64,000 nt of DNA from Oasisia sp. SBJ-2009 (lineage: Eukaryota; Annelida; Polychaeta; Sabellida; Siboglinidae). Every line of letters begins with the position of its first letter. Within the stretch, counting starts at the first letter, position 1. The notes below the pieces were generated by a model. The model was not told where the DNA came from. It made no database searches and worked only from the letters and a program-made list of their open reading frames with translations. Positions 37,576 to 48,944 of the stretch are shown here, piece after piece. The stretch spans positions 12,360,798-12,424,797 of the forward strand of contig OZ024854.1 in assembly GCA_964017155.1 (NCBI GenBank). Reading direction: 5' to 3'. The position numbers and the translations under genes were made by a program.

Positions 37576-37667
37576 TACGGAAGAAAACAAAACAGTTTCT
37601 TGAGAGGTAATTTCTTATTATTTATCATGAACCAAGAAACCGGATTCGAATATTATTAGATTCTTAC

Positions 37668-37871
37668 CTTCAGATTTTGACGATTTGTGCCATCAAACTT
37701 AAACGCCCATGTCAGATTGGAAGACTGTATATATATATATTGTAATCACCCTTCGGCATCATAGAGTCGTTATGATCTAGGCCATACGTACATCAATTCT
37801 GCCAAACCTAGCGCGACCAATTGCGCACACACCGCCAACAGGAACAACGAATGTACATTCAATGAAGACAT
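37668..37871 (-). pseudogene. Broken copy of exon 1 (signal peptide)
   Basis: Begins MSSLNVHSLFLLAVCAQLVA as in the functional exon. A 2-bp deletion after the codons for GLAELMY shifts the frame, a Gly-Leu-Asp-His-Asp segment gains a TAA, and an AT microsatellite interrupts the NIDO start. The GTAAG donor remains. The TATATA promoter motif (about 37908-37915) is also kept. Confidence 0.87.
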
Positions 37872-38129
37872 GATGAGGTCTTGCTAACGTATATGTCGGA
37901 GGACCTGACTTATATAGTCGCGACCACCGGGGAGGACTTCAGTGCTCATGCGTGAAGCTCCGCCTCTCCATCTCTTCTGTCATTACCATGTGTTGCCAGT
38001 GCAAACGTCAGATGTTGCAATGATCCATTACCAAACCTTTCATTGTTCTGAACAACTGGCGTGTCGTCAGCGAGTCTAGACAAAGACGGCACGACAAGAA
38101 TTTCTGCAACGTGAATTGGTTTCTAAGAT

Positions 38130-38226
38130 ATTGCTCGAATTTTGTTCAAACTAGCAGTATTTGTATTTAATTATGTCGGTGCCAAATTTTCAAAAAAAAC
38201 CGGTAAAAAGACTGGCGAAAAATGGA

Positions 38227-38279
<53 letters not shown>

Positions 38280-38850
38280 TTATATGTAGAAATGTTTTTT
38301 TTAAATACAGATAAGAACATCATGACTCAAAAAACGTATCAAATAAACAAGAATTACTCCAAAGCTCGATGAAAAAGTATACTTAAAAAAACATTACCAT
38401 TATCCGTCGAAAATAAATCGTATGGCCTGGGTCGTTATTGAGAAACGATAAGTGAATACTTTTCAATATAAACTACAATAAAGATGTCACATCTACCAAG
38501 TTGTTTTTTTGTTTTTAAATCGCTACAAAAAACAACAATTATAAATCGCCGTGATATAGTAATATAATATAACTGTAGTTTTTATAACAGGAAGATGAAT
38601 AGCAAGTTTGTAATGCAATTTCATACCATCTATTTTCGTAAAATATGTTATTTATGTTTTATCTCGATATGCAAGACTCGTGTCGTTACGTCTTCTGTGT
38701 AATAAACAGGTCGTTCTTTCTCTGTATATGGACCCACATCTACGTCATTTTTCCATGTGTTTGGCTCGTGTGTGGTCGGTATGTGTGATCTAAGGGAATT
38801 ATTTTTGCTTATATAGAATGCAATTTTGTTTGTTCCGAAATAAAATTTGA
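38130..38850. repeat. Upstream flank of the duplicate, homologous to 57150-57868
   Basis: Non-coding. It aligns with the functional gene's upstream flank, including GTTCAAACTAGCAG and ATAAATCGCCGTGATATAGT, and both run into a GGTTT pentanucleotide array. A (TA)n tract at 38233-38274 is specific to this copy. Confidence 0.8.
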
Positions 38851-39752
38851 ATTGGTTTGGTTTGGTTTGGTTTGGTTTGGTTTGGTTTGGTTTTGGTTTT
38901 GGTTTTGGTTTTGGTTTGGTTTGGTTTGGTTTGGTTTGGTTTGGTTTGGTTTGGTTTGGTTTGGTTTGGTTTTGATTTGATTTGATCTGATCTGATCTGA
39001 TCTGATCTGATCTGATCTGACCTGACCTGACCTGACCTGACCTGACCTGACCTGACCTGACCTGACCTGACCTGACCTGACCTGACCTGACCTGACCTGA
39101 CCTGACCTGACCTGACCTGACCTGACCTGACCTGACCTGACCTGACCTGACCTGACCTGACCTGACCTGACCTGACCTGACCTGACCTGACCTGACCTGA
39201 CCTGACCTGACCTGACCTGACCTGACCTGACCTGACCTGACCTGACCTGACCTGACCTGACCTGACCTGACCTGACCTGACCTGACCTGACCTGACCTGA
39301 CCTGACCTGACCTGACCTGACCTGACCTGACCTGACCTGACCTGACCTGACCTGACCTGACCTGACCTGACCTGACCTGACCTGACCTGACCTGACCTGA
39401 CCTGACCTGACCTGACCTGACCTGACCTGACCTGACCTGACCTGACCTGACCTGACCTGACCTGACCTGACCTGACCTGACCTGACCTGACCTGACCTGA
39501 CCTGACCTGACCTGACCTGACCTGACCTGACCTGACCTGACCTGACCTGACCTGACCTGACCTGACCTGACCTGACCTGACCTGACCTGACCTGACCTGA
39601 CCTGACCTGACCTGACCTGACCTGACCTGACCTGACCTGACCTGACCTGACCTGACCTGACCTGACCTGACCTGACCTGACCTGACCTGACCTGACCTGA
39701 CCTGACCTGACCTGACCTGACCTGACCTGACCTGACCTGACCTGACCTGATC

Positions 39753-39755
<3 letters not shown>
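38851..39755. repeat. Pentanucleotide satellite: (GGTTT)n, then (CTGAC)n
   Basis: About 120 bp of GGTTT/GGTTTT units, a short GATTT/GATCT transition, then about 150 uniform CTGAC units. Frames of 380-490 codons across it are artefacts. Located where the paralogous block has (GGTCT)n and (GATCT)n. Confidence 0.97.
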
Positions 39756-39802
<47 letters not shown>

Positions 39803-39927
39803 CTACAACAACAACTACAACTACAACTACAACTACAACTACAACTACAACTACAACTACAACTACACCAACAACACCAACAACACCAACAACAACTACA
39901 CCAACTACACCAACTACACCAACTACT

Positions 39928-39958
<31 letters not shown>

Positions 39959-40016
39959 CTACAATAACTACAACAACTACAACAACTATAACAACTACAA
40001 CAACTACAACAACTAC
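39756..40016. repeat. (CAA)n/(CTA)n trinucleotide array
   Basis: ACAACA repeats with ACTACA and ACACCA variants, directly following the CTGAC array. Confidence 0.95.
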
Positions 40017-40200
<184 letters not shown>

Positions 40201-40551
40201 ATGATAACTATAACAATAACAATATCAATAACAATAGCAAAAAATAGCAACAACAATAACAATAAAAACCATAACCATAATAATGATGACTTCTATTGAG
40301 CTTATATTCTTGGAAGCCAAGCTCAGGGGCGCATCAAGACAATAGTATTGCTCAGTCTTAGAGTCGATCAATATTCCGGTTTTCATCAGAAACGCCAGGG
40401 AACTATGGTGGAACTGTTTATGAGACATAATACCATGCCCATCTCAATAACGTATGTTTCTCAAATGTACACGAGGATCGCTGAGTTTGCACACTTCCCA
40501 TGAACTGTCCTTTATTAAACACTTGGTTATGGTGTTAATGTAAAGTGATTC

Positions 40552-40736
40552 TTAGCATAAATTGGCTGCGTAATCGGTTCCTTTCTTCATATAGTGGACA
40601 ATTGAAGTATATCCACACCTACATGTCTGGCAATTTTCGTCTATGTATCCACCCGCGCACGTGCAGTTATAGGCATTGATTTCATCGTGGCATGTAGCGC
40701 CATTCTTACAAGGCTGACTGTCACATTCGCTGATAT
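40552..40736 (-). CDS. Exon 8 of the NIDO/CBM14/EGF gene: second EGF-like domain (end uncertain)
   Basis: Follows a TTCTGAGAG acceptor in phase 1. It reads [15 protein letters not shown], then [15 protein letters not shown] and ENCQTC, a six-cysteine EGF with the N-terminal D-I-x-E-C typical of calcium-binding forms (the Asp is split across the junction). A GTAGGTGTG donor-like site at 40622-40621 would make the exon exactly 114 bp, equal to exon 7. Without splicing there, the frame runs 23 codons further to TAA at 40554-40552. No further EGF exon was found to the left, so the read-through end is used here. Confidence 0.7.
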
Positions 40737-40769
40737 CTCTCAGAATCGGAAGTGTTTATTGACACAATA

Positions 40770-41149
40770 AAAATATACATAAAGCAACGTTCATAAAAAT
40801 TACCTACAGCTCAAATTATAAAATAACATTACACTAGTACCGCTGTGCAGCAAAATGCCAAGAAATAACAGAAATGTAATTATAAGTGATTATGAATTGT
40901 TACCGTAGGTAAAATAACCAGGGGTCGGGGAGACTGTCACTAAGACCATTTTGGTCGCTCTCGTGGCAGCCGCCCTATCATAAGTATAGCAAAACACATT
41001 ATTTTTTCATTCAGCAAAACAACTGTGACTGCCGAATAGTTATAGTTTTATTATTTATGAATACATATTAAAGCCCACAAAATCCGACAAATCACTAGGA
41101 TAATGTGAAGCCGTAATGCTCCGTTGTTGGGTAACGTTGTTTACATATT
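40770..41149. other. Intron 7, no further gene recognised
   Basis: Non-coding sequence between the two EGF exons. No repeat structure was seen in this part. Confidence 0.5.
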
Positions 41150-41337
41150 GTTTCCACATCTGCCACATCGTTTCGTTCGTCTTTCTGATAAACATTTGGT
41201 GTGCAGCAAGTGCCTACAAGATAGTATTTGTTCTTGCTTTTAATATTTCGTTGCCTGATGTTGTTCCATTCTTTATATCTCTTAATGCTACTTCCACCTC
41301 CTATGGTGTTATATCGGGTACCTCATTCGGGTCGGGG
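41150..41337 (-). mobile_element. RTE-like LINE RT fragment in intron 7
   Basis: The minus strand reads NEVPDITP, stop, EVEVALRDIKNGTTSGNEIL, stop, ALAAHQMF. This matches the finger region of RTE/BovB-type reverse transcriptases (an EVEVAL-x-x-(I/M)KNGK-like motif). Two stops in about 60 codons show that it is dead. Confidence 0.55.
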
Positions 41338-41345
41338 TAGATAAT

Positions 41346-41526
41346 AGTGCGTATGCCTGCGCCTGCGCAAGTTATTGCGACTGCGCCTTCTTTTGAACCT
41401 GCGCCCAACCTTGGCCCTATGCCTGCCCCTACGCCCGCGCCCGCGCCAACGCTTAACCGTACCCCTATGCCTTACCTACGCCTACCCTACACTTACCCCT
41501 ACGCCAACGCCTACATCTATACGTAC
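41346..41526. repeat. Imperfect hexanucleotide GCCTRC-like repeat
   Basis: CCTGCGCCTGCGC, CCTACGCCCGCGCC and ACGCCTACCC units. It yields Pro/Ala-rich short frames that I do not regard as genes. Confidence 0.6.
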
Positions 41527-41718
41527 AGAGAGTGAGACAATAGTAACATGTTTACTACTTACCTACTTACTTACGAAATGGACTACCTATCGTAGCTCGC
41601 TTCACGGACCCTAGATTCATCACAATCATCTGGACCCTCAGATAATTGTATGACCGGAACATATGTGCCAATTATTATTATCAGTCCGCCGAGTAGGTTA
41701 AGTAATATTCACACCTAC

Positions 41719-41832
41719 CAGTTTCGCAGTTGAAGCCTTTGTAACCAGCAGCACATGCGCAGTTGTATGTGGTCTCGTTACCAACACACGTCGCCCTGTT
41801 CAGGCACGGTATACTGTCACATTCGTTGATGT
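41719..41832 (-). CDS. Exon 7 of the NIDO/CBM14/EGF gene: first EGF-like domain
   Basis: 114 bp, phase 1 to phase 1, between a TTGACAG acceptor and a GTAGGTGTG donor. It reads INECDSIPCLNRATC, then VGNETTYNCACAAGY and FNCET. All six EGF cysteines are present in C-x4-C-x5-C-x9-C-x1-C-x8-C spacing, along with an N-glycosylation sequon (NET). Phase 1-1 EGF exons are the standard shuffling unit in animals. Exon 8 has the same length and phase, so it is probably a tandem exon duplicate. Confidence 0.85.
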
Positions 41833-42378
41833 CTGTCAATAAAAAGTGCATCTCTTGCGCGGATATATTTCTTTCATTTGGGTTATATATAACCACATGA
41901 TATATTTTTCCGACACACTGCGCAACCATCACATGTGCATTCAATCATACGTAACAAAAAAGTAACTCCTAGTCTGCAAGCCCCACATGTCAATGAGCAA
42001 ACACACCATTAGTGTATTGTAGTACACACAAACGAGGAACCAATTGATCGATAGCAGAAGTACGCATATATCTACATACTTTGATCTGTTGCGTTTGGGC
42101 TTAGGTAACATACAACGTGATGTGTACAACATTTCGATTGTGAAATACTGCCATGCACATAGTCTATTTGAAACAATTGGCATACTGCCAGCTTCATCAG
42201 AATACCATATGTTCTCCTTTAGCGATATTATCTTTGTTCATAGTGGCGTGTGCGTGTGCGTAGTCTGAGCATGGACATACACAGCAAACTTCCCAGTCAG
42301 TGTAATGTCAAGTTGACGTGGAATTATCTTTAAGTAAAACCGCCGAGAAAACCAACAATAAGCTGTATTTGTCTTCAC

Positions 42379-42498
42379 ATGTATAGTTCATGACCTTGTC
42401 GGATAGCGACTGCAGTTCGTTTACGGACGGCTTAATGAGAGAGAACTCGGGTTTCGACGCCATCGCCTTGATTTGCGCATCGTTGCCTCTTCCCGTTC
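42379..42498 (-). CDS. Exon 6 of the NIDO/CBM14/EGF gene: linker segment
   Basis: Preceded by a TATGTTCAG acceptor and ended at a GTGAAG donor that restores phase 1, giving 120 bp (40 codons). It reads TGRGNDAQIKAMASKPEFSL, then IKPSVNELQSLSDKVMNYT. It has no cysteines and looks helical, so I read it as a spacer between CBM14 and EGF. The frame would otherwise stop at 42308. The assignment rests on phase and strand; no domain is recognised. Confidence 0.5.
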
Positions 42499-42559
42499 CT
42501 GAACATACGAATAGACATATAATTGTGAATGTTTGGTAATTATAGGCCATATATAAAAT

Positions 42560-44000
42560 GGATAATTTCGCAAAAGAAATGTGGCGATGTAGCTCCTTCG
42601 CTATGGATTATGCATGTTCCTTCTTGGGTGATATATTAAAGTAAGTCGATTTATATTTTCCCCTAACACCTATCTCACATGGCCATTGGAATGATATTAA
42701 GTTAGTCAGTTATAAAACTTTGTAAGAGGTGCCATAGTTTATGTCGTTGTTCCTGGACGACTCAACAGTCTGGCTGATAGCTTGTCACGTGGGCAGTTAG
42801 ATGCCTTTCGCCTGTTAGCGCCATGGGCTAATGCAAGGCCAACCAACCTGCCAGCTCATTGCTTGCCACAACAGTTATAGCTGGGTACACACCCGATTTT
42901 AGGGGTAGAATACTTTACTGAACTTGTCACGGGCAAGTTTACCACTTTTTGGGTATAATATTGAGACTTGTCACGGGCAAGATCTACCAATTTTTGTTTT
43001 ACCACACTATGCTTTCGAGGTTAAATTAGCATAACACTTGTCACGGGCAAGATATACTACAGCTTTGACAGAACAGAAAATATTATACACATGAAGCTTG
43101 TCACGGGCAAGATCTTCCAGTCCTGGTATTCTAGTACATAGGGTATCTAATTTGCGGTGGGGTGGTCACAGTTTCAGGTGACCTTGTGGCGGAATGGTCC
43201 CCACCTCTCTCTAGTATGGTGTAATAAATTAGTAGTTTTAGTAGTATAAATGTTTGCGAGACATCTTGTTAAGTAGGTTGTTATGTAATTATGTTGTCAG
43301 TATTGACATTTAGGATGTGGGTCTCTTTTAGGATGTATAGGCTAAGAAAAGGAGGCAATGTTTAAGACCTCAAATGGCTCACACTTGTTTGTAAATAATT
43401 GCATTTCATGACTCGTCCAATAATATGATATTATATGAGAATATGAGTTAATAAATAACTGTCAGAAGGTTATTCTGGCCAGATTCTTCCATATCTGTTG
43501 TTGACTTGGTGCATTGCATAAATGCGGTTATGCGATTATATTGCATAATAACTTTTATGTGAGGCAAACAAGACAACACTTAAGTAACGCTAGATAAATA
43601 TCAGGACGCAGCACCAACCAGGTCAAAGTCCAACAGTAAGGAAGAGTTTACCGCGGGTTAGCGGAGTAATACAAGGAAAAGAAGTCCCGGCCTTGCAGAG
43701 CATAAAAGGCCGGAGCGGTCGCAACGGCGGCCTCATTCAAAATTTCTAGTGATTACGGTGGTTCCAGAGTTGCGTAGCACATTTTTATCAGTGTTTCGAT
43801 ATTAACATATGTTGTATAAGTAGATAATTTGGCAACGACACATGTTGAAAGAATAACGAGGCAATAGGATGTTGGAATGATACTATTTGAAAACGACAAC
43901 AACTGGTATACTCCAATACTGCAAACAATGATATAACAACATTTCAACGTGTCAAAAATGATTTAGCAACGGTAGTCACGCGTTATCTTCGTTTATCTCG
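42560..44000. other. Intron 5, left part, with four hairpin repeats
   Basis: Non-coding. CTTGTCACGGGCAAG occurs at 42923, 42967, 43037 and 43097 (see separate entry). The rest shows no gene or strong repeat. Confidence 0.5.
42923..43111 (+). repeat. Four copies of the 15-bp imperfect palindrome CTTGTCACGGGCAAG
   Basis: Identical copies start at 42923, 42967, 43037 and 43097. Each can form a 6-bp stem (one G-U pair) with a 3-nt loop. The sequences between them are unrelated, so this is not a simple tandem array. The following bases (ATCTACCA, ATATACTA, ATCTTCCA) are loosely alike. Confidence 0.85.
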
Positions 44001-44009
44001 CTCAGTGCC

Positions 44010-44330
44010 GCTTCTAAGACCATTGCATTGGCTCACTGTGCAATATCGCATTGTTTTCAAGATTTATTCAGTAGCCTAACAAACACTCTAATCTACATAA
44101 CCAGCATGTCAAATATGATGCTAACTCCCGCAAGACATTCCATCTACGCACGAGTAGTTACCCTCTTTACATTCCTCGGGTGAAAACGAAAGCTGGTATC
44201 CGAGCTTTCTCGGTTGCCTCACGAACTGTGTGGAATTCGCTTCCTGCCAGTATTAAATCACAAGGTAATATAGTTTCTTTCCGCTGACGTATATCTCTTT
44301 AATGCTGCCTATGTTCCTTAGCTTCCTAGC
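44010..44330 (+). mobile_element. LINE C-terminal fragment in intron 5
   Basis: Broken frames read LHWLTVQYRIVFKIYS, then YPLYIPRVKTKAGIRAFSVA and WNSLPASIKSQGNIVSFR. This is the C-terminal region after the RT in jockey/CR1-group LINEs (LHWLPVxxRIxFK ... RAFSVAAPxLWNSLP). It lacks the RT core and has stops. Confidence 0.75.
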
Positions 44331-44844
44331 ACCTTCATCCATTCATTGGCGAGTCACGCATTGTTTTACCATTTCTAATTTGCGTAATCCCCTGGTTTAC
44401 TGTAGTTCAGTGACAGTGTTCATGACACGAATATATATTTTAATAAATGTGAAAATAATCAAATAAACTTCTATACAATGATGATTATACAAGAAAAAAT
44501 ACACCATTAATGGAGGTTCATAGCACATTAATTGTTCTTGAGCGTAGAGCTAGAGCTATTTGACATGAACAACAATGTCAATGAATTGCAATATTCAACC
44601 ACAACTTCGTGTAAACGCTACTTCAAATATTTTACGCCTAAAATGGCTAAATTCACGAAAACTACAAGTCGGACAATTCTAACCTTTGGAACGAGATCCG
44701 ACGCTTTGTGCGCAGTTTTGCGGATTGCCGACTTGAGCACCCGAAAGCACAACAACATAGAATTATCTGCGATTATATGATCTCATCGACCGTGAATCAC
44801 ACAAACAAATGTTTAGGAGCGCTCAAAAAGGTGACACACATCAA

Positions 44845-45340
44845 CACGGCGGTGTAGCGCTTACATTTTCCCGGCGTTACAAACTTTCCGATTGACGTTT
44901 CTGCGCATGCGTGATAAATGTAAAATCATCAATGTGCAGCGAAAGGACAAAGCATTTATGGTATAAATATTACGGGTTGTTCGTTGGAATGTATATAACC
45001 TTTCAGTAAAGTTATTTGTCGCAAATTAACACGAGGCAAACAAGTGTTGAGGCATGTTTTGATAGCAAGGGTAAATCACATGACAATAGTGCGCCATAAT
45101 CCGTGACAGTGATTTAAAAAAAACGTAAGATGTTATTGTATTGAACAACATTTTAAGCAACTCTTCACAGTAATCATCACAGGAGAATTAATTAACAGCC
45201 CGTGGCATTTATACAAAAAATGCTTTGTCGTTTCGCTGCACATTTATGATTTTACATTAATCGCGCATGCGCAGAAATTTAAATCAGAAAGTTTATAACG
45301 ATCGGGAAAATGTAAGCGCGACAACGCCACACACAGGAAT
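44845..45340. mobile_element. Foldback/MITE-like element with about 120-bp terminal inverted repeats
   Basis: 44848-44965 and 45212-45338 are reverse complements with some mismatches. Shared blocks are GCGCTTACATTTTCCC, TTTCTGCGCATGCG, TGTAAAATCAT and GTGCAGCGAAA. The central 240 bp encode nothing. It lies in intron 5. Confidence 0.75.
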
Positions 45341-45377
45341 GCGGCAATATCAACCCAATTATATAGAGTTTGGTGCA

Positions 45378-45379
<2 letters not shown>

Positions 45380-45430
<51 letters not shown>

Positions 45431-45446
45431 GAGAGATATAGAGAGA
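45380..45446. repeat. (GA)n dinucleotide array
   Basis: GAGAGA with three ATAGAG-type interruptions towards the right. Confidence 0.95.
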
Positions 45447-45751
45447 TTCATTTCATACCACATTTTCACATAAGAACAGTCACTTTGAATGACTTTGGAA
45501 TCTCGCTTTAAAGATTTGAAACGAATTGTTTTGAAGGATTTCGTTTGTTGTAAATCGTTGTTAAGCACCCTTTCTTGTTTCGTACACGTATACAACTGAT
45601 TTGCTCATCTATGTAACGGGTACCATATACAATAGTGCACCATGGTTTCGTATACGCGCAGAAATGTATATTGATGAAGTAAATCGTAAATAAATCTAAA
45701 ATTTTAATTGCGTGGTCATTGATATCCGAGCTCATTAAATCATGGTTACAC

Positions 45752-45816
45752 ACACACGCACGCACGCACGGACGCACGCACGCACACACACACACACACA
45801 CATACACACACACACA
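45752..45816. repeat. (CA)n/(CGCA)n array
   Basis: ACACAC and ACGCACGC units in alternation. Confidence 0.9.
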
Positions 45817-46205
45817 TGATATTATGTTATGTTATTATGGTATGATATTATGGTTGGGCAATGGATGTTAAAACGTTTCAGGCCCCTTAAATTTGATATA
45901 TTAAACTGAACAATTGCCCCTTCATCTACGGATGTTATAGAGATAACATGATCTGTTCAACGTTTCTTTGTTATGCTGAATACAACACACATTATATACG
46001 TATGATTACTGGTGTAGTCTCCCGTCGGGAGCAAACGGTACACTTCATCTGAAACAGGCCGAAAGACGGACGAAGTTACTTTTTATTTCCATTTTGATAA
46101 TATCACATACTGCTGTGTAGTTCCATATTCGCCAGACAACACTAATGTACAGACAAGTCTGCATGTAGAACACATTAAGCGACTGGTCTATGTGTTGAAT
46201 TCACA

Positions 46206-47816
46206 AACTCAGTTCTAGTGACCACACAAAGTGGCGGGTATGTGTATTATACTAATAAAGTAGTGGGTCTGTGTATTGAACTAACAAAGTGGCAGGTCCG
46301 TGTGTTGAACTAAAAAAGTGGCTATTCAGTGTTTTGAACAAACACCGTGGCTGGTCCGTGTTTTTAACTAACAAAGTGGCTGCTCAGTGTGTTGATCTAA
46401 CAAAGTGGCTGAACCGTGTGTTGAATTACCAATGTGACTGGTCCGTGTGTTGAATAAATATGTGGCTGGTCCGTATGTTGAACTAACAAAGTGGCTGTTC
46501 CGTGTGTTGAACTATCAAAGTGACTGGTCCGTGTGTTGAATAAATATGTGGCTGGTCCGTATGTTGAACTAACAATGTGGCTGGTCCGTGTGTTGAACTA
46601 TCAAAGTGATTGGTCCGTGTGTTGAATAAATATGTGGCTGGTCCGTATGTTGAACTAACAAAGTGGCTGGACCGTTTGTTGAACTACAAAGTGGCTGGAC
46701 CGTGTGTTGAATAAATATGTGGTTGGTCCGTGTGTTGAACTAACAAAGTGCCTGGCCTGTGTGTTGACCTAACAAAGTGGCTGGACCGTTTGTTGAACTA
46801 CAAAGTGGCTGGACCGTTTGTTGAACTAACAAAGTGGCTGGTCCGTGTGTTGAACTATCAAAGTGACTGGACCGTGTGTTGAATTAACACAGTGGCTGGA
46901 CCGTGTGTTGAATTAAAAAAAGTGGTTGGTCCGTGTGTTGAATTAAAAAAGTGGTTGATCCGTGTGTTGAAAAAAAAAGTGGTTGGACCGCGTGTTGAAT
47001 TAAAAAAGTGGTTGGTCCGTGTGTTGAACTAACAAAGTGGCTGGACCGTGCGTTGAACTAACAAAGTGGTTGGACCGTGCGTTGAACTAACAAAGTGGCT
47101 GAACCGTGTGTTGAACTAACAAATTGGCTGGACCGTGTGTTGAACTAACAAAGTGGTTGGTCCGTGTGTTGAACTAACAAAGTGGCTGGTCCGTGTGTTG
47201 AACTAACAACGTGGCTAGTCCGTGTGTTGAACTAACAAAGTGGCTGGACCGTGTGTTGAACTAACAAAGTGGCTGAACCGTGCGTTGAACTAACAAAGTG
47301 GCTAGTCCGTGTGTTGAACTAATAAAGTAGCTGGTCCGTGTGTTGAACTAACAAAGTGGTGGTCCGTGTGTTGAACTAACAACGTGGCTAGTCCGTGTGT
47401 TGAACTAATAAAGTAGCTGGTCCGTGTGGACATAACAAAGTGGCTGGACCGTTGGTTGAACTAACAAAGTGGCTGATCCGTTTGCTGCACTAACTAAGTA
47501 GCTGGTCCGTGTGTTGAACTAACAAATTGGCTGGTCCGTGTGTTGAATAAACAAAGTGGCTGAACTAACAAAGTGGTTTGTCCTTGTGTTGAACTAACAA
47601 CGTGGTTGGTCCGGGTGTTGAACTAACAAAGTGGCTGGTCCGTTTATTGAACTAACAAAGTGGCTGGACCGTGTGTTGAACTAATAAAGTGGCTGGACCG
47701 TGTGTTGAACTAACAAAGTGGCTGGACCGTGCGTTGAACTAGCAAAGTGGCTGGTCCGTGTGTTGAACTAACAAAGTGGTTGGTCCGTGTGTTGAACTAA
47801 CAAAGTGGCTGATCCA
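46206..47816 (+). repeat. Minisatellite with a 28-29 bp unit, about 55 copies, in intron 5
   Basis: The unit is AAAGTGGCTGGTCCGTG followed by TGTTGAACTAAC. Units vary (GACCGTG for GTCCGTG, GTGGTTGG for GTGGCTGG, AATAAATATGTGG and AATTAAAAAAGTGG forms). Variants occur in runs, as expected of unequal exchange. There is no coding potential across it. Confidence 0.95.
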
Positions 47817-47952
47817 GCCAAGTAACAAACAGCCAAATCGTCGATACATTTTAAGGTAATATGTTTTTTATTCGTAGCGACACAGACAACAACTGATCCT
47901 TTTCTTTACAACAATAAACGACCTTGCGACCATACTTGATAACGTGCGACAC

Positions 47953-48056
<104 letters not shown>

Positions 48057-48074
48057 TCGGACGTTATGGTCAAC

Positions 48075-48245
48075 CGCAAGCGGAATACTCTGGGTGGAAG
48101 ACCAGGCCACCAGGGCACGGACGGATGGAGCAGTCACCCCATTCACTGCACTGCACGAACTTTGATTGGTCGTAATACTCGAAGTAGAACAACCCGGCAG
48201 CGGCGTTGGCAGGTTTGCACGGATTATTGTGGGTGCAGTCGTATC
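48075..48245 (-). CDS. Exon 5 of the NIDO/CBM14/EGF gene: chitin-binding type-2 (CBM14) domain
   Basis: 171 bp, phase 1 to phase 1, after a TATGTTTTAG acceptor. It reads [20 protein letters not shown], then [19 protein letters not shown] and [17 protein letters not shown]. The six cysteines, the aromatic SKFVQCS strand and the CPGGLVFHP turn are those of peritrophin-A/CBM14 domains, which bind chitin in arthropods, molluscs and chordates. The donor GTTGAC is weak. If it is not used, a TGA follows two codons later (48072-48070) and the protein would end with this domain. Confidence 0.87.
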
Positions 48246-48448
48246 CTAAAACATAATATTCGGACAGGAAATTGAATTAATATGTATAAGTTAGATGTTC
48301 ACCAATGTATTGTACAACTCATAGCATGTACAAAGGTTATGAGAGTCATACCAGAAACAGCAGTGTGCGTGGTCGTACGTGCGTGTATGCGTGAGTGTAT
48401 GTGTGTGTTCGTGCGTGCGTGCCTGTGTGTGTGCCTGCGTGTGTGTGC

Positions 48449-48449
<1 letters not shown>

Positions 48450-48528
<79 letters not shown>
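48450..48528. repeat. (TA)n array in intron 4
   Basis: TA tract next to a GTGTGCGT-rich patch (48365-48448). Confidence 0.95.
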
Positions 48529-48531
<3 letters not shown>

Positions 48532-48770
48532 ATACCACACGGTTGCATGCCTGCGTGTGCGAGAGTATGTCATAACTTACACGCCTATTGCCTCTCTTGG
48601 TGAACCTAACAAGATTGAGAGGCACAATACGTACAGGTAGTCTACGGAATGGTTTACGTAGCTTACGTAGCTCAGTGTGTTTCACGTCGTAATGTTTAAT
48701 CATTCCAAAATTTAACTGAAAAGTCCATATCTTTATGTATTATGCGTGAACACGTTAATATAAACTGTAC

Positions 48771-48921
48771 CTTGCGGTCCCCCAAACACGACTTCATTTC
48801 CATCGACTCTGAAGAACCAACGTCCAAGAGGTCCACAATTTTTAGTTAAATCGATATTTTCAGCTGCTGCTGTGTCAGAGCCGGGTAGCCAAACATTTCC
48901 TGCGGCGATCTTGAATCCCAT
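48771..48921 (-). CDS. Exon 4 of the NIDO/CBM14/EGF gene: C-terminal part of the NIDO domain
   Basis: 151 bp, phase 0 to phase 1, between TTTCTGCAG and a GTACAG donor. It reads MGFKIAAGNVWLPGSDTAAA, then ENIDLTKNCGPLGRWFFRVDG. NIDO domains end with a G-[FI] start, a PGS/T turn, an N-L-x-x-x-[ST]N segment and GRW-x-F-R-[VI]DG, which this matches closely. NIDO domains occur in nidogen, alpha-tectorin and SNED1-like matrix proteins. Confidence 0.88.
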
Positions 48922-48944
48922 CTGCAGAAATATTAACAAACGTG

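Noticed and set aside
42923..43111. CRISPR-like array of CTTGTCACGGGCAAG repeats
   Set aside because: Only four short repeats with unequal spacers, in a eukaryotic intron with no cas genes.
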